From the NCBI GenBank assembly GCA_004554425.1, contig SFMI01000052.1, forward strand, positions 1 to 11,156: DNA of 11,156 bases, written 5' to 3'. Positions 7,056-11,156 of the stretch are shown here, piece after piece. The stretch comes from Candidatus Saccharimonadota bacterium. Its GTDB lineage: Bacteria > Eremiobacterota > Xenobia > Xenobiales > Xenobiaceae. The notes beneath the pieces are model-generated. The model saw only the letters and a program-made list of their open reading frames with translations. It was not told where the DNA came from and made no database searches. Position 1 is the first letter of the stretch, and every line of letters begins with the position of its first letter. Made by a program: the position numbers and the translations under genes.

Positions 7056-8156
7056 CTAATGACCTTTCTTTTTATCGACTGCGCGTTCCGAATTAATTAC
7101 TTCTAATGCGTAAAGGATCAAAATATTATGATAATCCAGACGCACAGTGTCCATATTTTCTCCCAACCATTCCATTTGAGTTTGGCTAAGTACCTTGCCC
7201 AAATCTTGGCGAAGCTTGTTTTCGCGCTTTTTATCTGCATCGGCCAGTTCACTTAGAATAGGCAAAATAGCCGCAGCCTGACTTGGTGTAACGGCCAAGT
7301 TGGACATAGATTCAAGTTTGACAATCATACTTGCCACATCTTGAACTTGAAAATCTATGGCCTTGTGTGTATAAGGCTTATTTTTTCTATCAGCCTTGGC
7401 TTTTTTTTGCAAAATTTCCAGAGCGCAAGATACTACCGGTTGATAACCATTTTTATCTTTTACTTTATAACCTGCCAAATTGGGTTCTCCACGATGAGCT
7501 CTGGCCCATTCGATCTGTTCCGGAGTAAAGTAACTTACACACTCGGTAAGTAAACTATTTACCTTGGGAAAATTTCGCGCTAACTCGCCGAGAATTTTTT
7601 GTCCTTTGTCAAACTGATCGTCAGTCAGGCGCAATTTCGAGTCTTGGCAGCGGCTAAAATAGATAAACCCTGAAACCAACTGAGTGCCGTACACTTGTTT
7701 AGGAGCGTTTGTAATCGGTGCCTTTATTTTGGGAGGCGGCGGAGGATTAGGTCTGCGTTCCGGTATTCCCTGCCCTTCACCTTGATAAGGAGGTTGCTCA
7801 GGGGGCGGAGGTTGGCCTTCATGAAAATCCAAAGAGCTCGATTGGACTTGACCTGGAGGAGGAGGTTCAGGAATAACAGCCATCGGCTCGGGTACGCTAG
7901 GATGGTTGCTTTGCTGTAAACCAGGGCCAGAAGGGCTCTCTCCTTTGCCTAAATTGTCTAAGGCTCCGCTATAAATTACTAAATTGAAAGCGATCAGCAA
8001 AGCTACAAAAGCTAAACCTCCGATATTGGCCGGCGTCCAAAAAGAATTTGAAGGCTCGCCTTTTTCGCCCCCAGCCTCTGCAGAGCTTGCTTCACTGTCA
8101 CTATCAACAATTTGCTTAATATCATTCGGAATTTGTTTATCGTTATCATTTTCCAT
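7056..8156 (-). CDS. Membrane-anchored protein with proline-rich stalk and two LTxxQ-type modules
   Basis: The 366-residue product starts with about 40 acidic cytoplasmic-type residues, then one membrane helix (about 46-66, GLAFVALLIAFNLVIYSG). A proline/glycine-rich stalk (about 72-150, with PPPP runs) and a folded helical C-terminal half follow. I infer type II topology with the C-terminus outside. That half contains two copies of a module opened and closed by LTxxQ-like motifs: LTDDQ (177-181) to FTPEQ (210-214), and VTPSQ (289-293) to LSQTQ (323-327), spacings 33 and 34. A similar motif defines the CpxP/Spy family of periplasmic stress proteins; that resemblance is short and may be convergent. 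Cysteines at 170, 206 and 244 could form disulfides. The ATG at 8156 lies 5 nt after the upstream stop, with AAGAG nine bases before it. The next gene encodes a longer relative with the same modules. Function unknown; an envelope sensor or scaffold is inference. Confidence 0.8.
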   Translation of the reverse strand: MENDNDKQIPNDIKQIVDSDSEASSAEAGGEKGEPSNSFWTPANIGGLAFVALLIAFNLVIYSGALDNLGKGESPSGPGLQQSNHPSVPEPMAVIPEPPPPGQVQSSSLDFHEGQPPPPEQPPYQGEGQGIPERRPNPPPPPKIKAPITNAPKQVYGTQLVSGFIYFSRCQDSKLRLTDDQFDKGQKILGELARNFPKVNSLLTECVSYFTPEQIEWARAHRGEPNLAGYKVKDKNGYQPVVSCALEILQKKAKADRKNKPYTHKAIDFQVQDVASMIVKLESMSNLAVTPSQAAAILPILSELADADKKRENKLRQDLGKVLSQTQMEWLGENMDTVRLDYHNILILYALEVINSERAVDKKKGH

Positions 8157-8161
8157 GAGTA

Positions 8162-9622
8162 TTATCTCTTTTGCTCAGATTTATGCTTGGTTTCATCCAT
8201 TTTCAGACGCAAAAACTTATCCAATTCTTGCATAGCTACCTCTTCTCCATATTGCTCAGTTAGACTTTGTTCAGGATCAGCTAAATCGGCAGCTATAGCT
8301 TGAATTTGTTCTTGATTAAGCAAATTGATAACTTCTGCCTGTATTTGAGGATATTTTTCATAGACGACCCGACGCCTTACACTATCCAAACAAGTATTTA
8401 TTTCACTCTGAAGTCCGGATAAACGACGAATTTTATCTTCACTAAGTTTAAGCTTAGGATTGGCTTCCAAAATGTAAATAATGCCACAAATGGCCTGACG
8501 TAGCTGAATGTCCATAGCAGAACTTCCCTCCCCACTCCCGCTTTTTGTATAAGCGGCAGAAGCAGTATTCGGCAAAGCTGTAGCTACCGACAATTCTCTA
8601 TCTTCCTCACCAGGAGTACGCAACAAATCTTCAATGTTTAAGTCAAATCCAGCCAAGCTGGTTTTACAAGCCAACATGGCATGGAAACTGCGTAAAACTC
8701 CATAACTGTCCAATTTCAAGGACATTACCGAATATTGCCACAAAAGTTCAAGCAAACGTTGCTGTTGTTTTTCCGTAAGTACAGATCTTACCTGAGATTC
8801 CAATACAGGAAAATACGCTGAGCGCACTTTACCAAAATCGACAGCTAAAGTAGCTTTTAAAGGCTGCTCCATAGCTTTAAGCAACACGGCTTGTTTTTCA
8901 TTGATAGCATATTCTGGATCCGTTTCTAAAAGAATTACTCCTACAAGCCAATGCAACATACGCAAACGGCCAAATCTTTCCCGCATGGGAGACAATCCGT
9001 AGTCGCTAAAATCGTCTCTCATCCCCGCATCTTGGCAAAGCATAGTATAAAATTCAGGCAAAAAGCGCAAAGCTTCTCGCGCCGAAGAAGTTAAGCGCTT
9101 TTTACTATATAAACTGTAAATTTCATCTCGCTGGCACGGACGTAAGAGAGACCAAAGATAATTTTTTAGATATTCGGCCATATTGTCCCCACCACTAGAG
9201 ATCTCAACCTTAGTCTGTCCTTTTTTATCAGCGCGTCCTTCTTCAACAAATTGACGGGCCAAAGGAAGTACGGCAGTAATTTTTACCGCTTGTTCCGATT
9301 CAAAAAGCAATTGAGGATCACCGCTCAAAGAATACATTCCTTCCAACAGTTCCAGCAAAGTCAGGTCACAAGCTTGCCCATTTTGCTTACATACTAATTT
9401 TTGCTTGTCCGGTAAAGATGAAACAACAGCTAAAGGCGAAGGGCTGCGGCTCACAAAAATCCACAGTACAAAAGAAACGGCTATTAAAGAAACTGCTAGC
9501 AAACAGACGATAAATTGCCAAATAAAATTACGGCTAATAATACCAGTAAGCCCCTCTGCCACAGTTTGTTCGGCGCACTCGTTTTTAATATGGTTGCTAT
9601 CAACGTGATATTCTGCATTCAT
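8162..9622 (-). CDS. Membrane-anchored protein with three LTxxQ-type helical modules
   Basis: The 486-residue product has a short N-terminal tail, one membrane helix (about 33-57) and a large, mostly helical extracytoplasmic part. Three modules can be aligned by eye: about 91-172, 222-292 and 375-444. Each starts with a hydrophobic helix, then L-x-x-[DN]-P or a close form (LSGDPQLLFESEQ, LETDPEYAINEKQ, LEANPKLKLSEDK). Each ends in an LTxxQ-like motif (LRPCQ 160-164, LTEKQ 282-286, LNQEQ 435-439). Motif-to-motif spacing is 53, 42 and 42 residues; the first module has a Lys/Gly-rich insertion. A Ser/Gly/Ala-rich linker (about 345-370) precedes the third. The next gene carries the same module twice, so the pair look like diverged paralogues. 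The ATG overlaps the upstream stop as ATGA (9622-9619), indicating translational coupling to the GT-C-like gene. I know no characterised homologue; a complex with that membrane protein is inference from coupling. Confidence 0.8.
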   Translation of the reverse strand: MNAEYHVDSNHIKNECAEQTVAEGLTGIISRNFIWQFIVCLLAVSLIAVSFVLWIFVSRSPSPLAVVSSLPDKQKLVCKQNGQACDLTLLELLEGMYSLSGDPQLLFESEQAVKITAVLPLARQFVEEGRADKKGQTKVEISSGGDNMAEYLKNYLWSLLRPCQRDEIYSLYSKKRLTSSAREALRFLPEFYTMLCQDAGMRDDFSDYGLSPMRERFGRLRMLHWLVGVILLETDPEYAINEKQAVLLKAMEQPLKATLAVDFGKVRSAYFPVLESQVRSVLTEKQQQRLLELLWQYSVMSLKLDSYGVLRSFHAMLACKTSLAGFDLNIEDLLRTPGEEDRELSVATALPNTASAAYTKSGSGEGSSAMDIQLRQAICGIIYILEANPKLKLSEDKIRRLSGLQSEINTCLDSVRRRVVYEKYPQIQAEVINLLNQEQIQAIAADLADPEQSLTEQYGEEVAMQELDKFLRLKMDETKHKSEQKR

Positions 9623-11156
9623 AGCGAATTTGTGCTCTTTCTGCTTTCTGCTCTCTCTTGCGGAACTTCGAAAATAGCAATTCTATACCAAGCTATTTCG
9701 CGCGAATCTTGCGATGGCCAGCCCCAGCGTCCTTTAGATAAGGGCTCGTAATCTTCCAAAATCGGAGCGCCACACAGCGCTCGCAAAGCCAAATAGTCTT
9801 GAGCATAAGTAGCACCGCTCACGCCTCCTTTTTGCAATTCTGCCCAATTGCAACCGCGTTCATGCAAAACAAAATAGCTGACACCTTTGCTATGAAGTTG
9901 ACGCCAAGCTTCCCAGCGCAAAGTATCATTCTCAAGCAATTGTTTATATTCATAACTCTGCCCTATGTAGTTTTGCCCCAATTTAGTTAATATTCCATAC
10001 AAGAGCTGAGTGCTTCTAGCGTCACAAGGTTGCAGCTGTTCATCAGTAACAAGCTTTAGCCCGTGCTCAGTTTGGTTAAAGAGATAAAGTGGCTGATTTG
10101 CTAAAGGCAATTCCAAAATAGAGGCCTTACCTTCAGTCATATATGAAAGCAAAAAATAGGAAGGAGCAATATGAGAATTAAAACCTGGCAAGGGCGACAA
10201 CTTAACTTGCTCAGCCCCCAATATGCTCAACATGATGAAAACTGACGCCACAATTGGCGCACCGTATTTATATTTAAAACAGCAGCGCTCCGGCAAAAGA
10301 CTCAGTCCCCAGGCCCACCATAAGGCTAAAATTACTCCTCCAGCCAAAGTTCCGTACTTTCCCAAGCAAGGCAGTAGCAAAATTGAAATTAAGCAACTCA
10401 TGCACCACAACAAATCACGTTTAGTAACAATATTGGTGCCAATAAGTCCAATAGTGACTACTAAAGCCATAGTTGCACAAGCTGATTTTTGTATGAAATA
10501 AGTGTCGACAAGCCATTCCAAGTCAATGTTTAGAGAGGCTGAAGCCACGTATACTACCAGAACAACAGCTAAAAAGTTTTTTACTGAATTCGTATAAACA
10601 TGCGTTTTAGACGTTTTGACAGCTATAGCAACTCCCACGAGCAACAAGAGCGCTATCCACCCCCAAAAAACAGCTGCCAAAAATACGCTAGTGAAGAGCC
10701 CCCAAAGGCTAATATTGACGCCACGGTATATTTTTACGACAAAAGTCATTCCCAGAATAGCCCACACTAAATAAGCTATAGACCAATTTAAAGCGGAAAG
10801 TGCCGCCAAATTTAAAGGATTGAGAATAAAAAGACAAGCTCCCAAAGCAGCACTTAAATTGCTTCTACCTAGAGTCTTCAATAAATAGACCATTGCCAAG
10901 GCATTACCTAACAAACTGCCTACAATAAGCAAAATATTGGTAAAGCGTTTTCCGATCAGTAACGTACAAGGAGTAATAAAAAGATTATCAAGCCACGGAT
11001 TACTACACTTAATATATGCAACATGACTTGCGCATTCTTCCATATTAAAAGTGGATAGTTCTGGAAATTCTTTTGATGTAGGTATTCCCAAACGCCCACC
11101 GCTAAATATAAACAGAGAGGCACGTTTCCAATCAGCCGAAATGAGAGATTTTAAGC
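9619..11156 (-). CDS. GT-C-like polytopic membrane protein (5' end outside window)
   Basis: The frame stays open to the right edge, so the start is outside the window. The TTG at 11091 is only an internal codon; 21 further residues are readable before it. Counting from that TTG, about nine membrane helices lie between 50 and 295. A soluble extracytoplasmic C-terminal domain (about 297-490) follows. The segment NPWLDNLFITPCTLLIG before the first visible helix resembles the first outer loop of GT-C (YfhO/PMT-like) glycosyltransferases. The C-terminal stretches ILELPLANQPLYLFNQTEHG (325-344) and GVSYFVLHERG (403-413) fit a pattern common in uncharacterised GT-C-like proteins. These enzymes usually transfer sugars from polyprenyl-phosphate donors outside the membrane. 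The acidic catalytic motif expected in the first loop is not visible and may lie upstream of the window. The gene ends in an ATGA overlap with the next and heads, or is early in, the operon. The family call is by pattern only; substrate unknown. Confidence 0.7.
   Translation of the reverse strand, partial: LKSLISADWKRASLFIFSGGRLGIPTSKEFPELSTFNMEECASHVAYIKCSNPWLDNLFITPCTLLIGKRFTNILLIVGSLLGNALAMVYLLKTLGRSNLSAALGACLFILNPLNLAALSALNWSIAYLVWAILGMTFVVKIYRGVNISLWGLFTSVFLAAVFWGWIALLLLVGVAIAVKTSKTHVYTNSVKNFLAVVLVVYVASASLNIDLEWLVDTYFIQKSACATMALVVTIGLIGTNIVTKRDLLWCMSCLISILLLPCLGKYGTLAGGVILALWWAWGLSLLPERCCFKYKYGAPIVASVFIMLSILGAEQVKLSPLPGFNSHIAPSYFLLSYMTEGKASILELPLANQPLYLFNQTEHGLKLVTDEQLQPCDARSTQLLYGILTKLGQNYIGQSYEYKQLLENDTLRWEAWRQLHSKGVSYFVLHERGCNWAELQKGGVSGATYAQDYLALRALCGAPILEDYEPLSKGRWGWPSQDSREIAWYRIAIFEVPQERAESRKSTNSL

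Larger units (their letters stand above)
4451..11156 (-). other. Five-gene operon ending in recQ
   Basis: Five genes run in the same direction. Junctions are -4 nt (ATGA at 9622-9619), +5 nt (8161-8157), +6 nt (7055-7050) and -17 nt (6544-6528). No space for an internal promoter or terminator exists at any junction, so co-transcription is very likely. The first promoter must lie to the right of the window. Order: GT-C-like protein, three-module anchored protein, two-module anchored protein, acidic Cys/His protein, RecQ. Confidence 0.8.

Noticed and set aside
7331..8303. Several + strand open frames of 63-83 codons antisense to the two anchored-protein genes
   Set aside because: They are explained by codon composition of the - strand genes, lack recognisable features and overlap one another.
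1..11156. CRISPR array, tRNA, IS element or prophage genes
   Set aside because: I found no regular direct repeats with spacers, no cloverleaf-like sequence, no transposase or integrase motifs and no phage structural genes.

Overview
The window looks like chromosomal DNA of a free-standing bacterial genome. It has two-membrane or at least exported-lipoprotein traits, namely a lipobox signal peptide and type-II anchored extracytoplasmic proteins. Base composition is moderate (mid-forties % G+C by eye) and uniform. There is no tRNA, rRNA, IS element, phage gene or CRISPR array. I cannot fix the phylum from sequence alone. The mixture of recognisable housekeeping domains with large lineage-specific envelope proteins suggests a poorly sampled, possibly uncultured lineage.

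Left part (1-2460, + strand). The window opens inside a membrane-anchored TPR protein that lacks only its first codons. It ends at a Rho-independent terminator. A leader of about 115 bases with a 9-bp stem-loop and a perfect 14-bp palindrome precedes a 537-residue lipoprotein made of beta-rich, Big2-like segments. A strong 14-bp terminator hairpin then separates this lipoprotein from the convergent gene on its right and probably serves both strands.

Middle (2494-4450, - strand). A single gene encodes a B12-binding-domain radical SAM protein with an intact CX3CX2C cluster motif. It is followed, on the side of its start, by a 277-bp non-coding gap holding a weak promoter candidate and a hairpin spanning the recQ stop codon.

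Right part (4451-11156, - strand). A tight five-gene operon is read right to left: a GT-C-like polytopic membrane protein (its start lies outside the window); a 486-residue membrane-anchored protein; a 366-residue membrane-anchored protein with a proline-rich stalk; a 173-residue acidic Cys/His-cluster protein; and RecQ helicase. Junctions are a 4-nt ATGA overlap, 5-nt and 6-nt gaps, and a 17-nt overlap into recQ. The two anchored proteins share a repeated helical module bounded by LTxxQ-like motifs, five modules and ten motifs in all. That makes them distant paralogues and the most novel content here. I infer an envelope-related function for the first three genes. Why recQ, carrying an unusual acidic N-terminal extension, sits at the end of this operon is unexplained.
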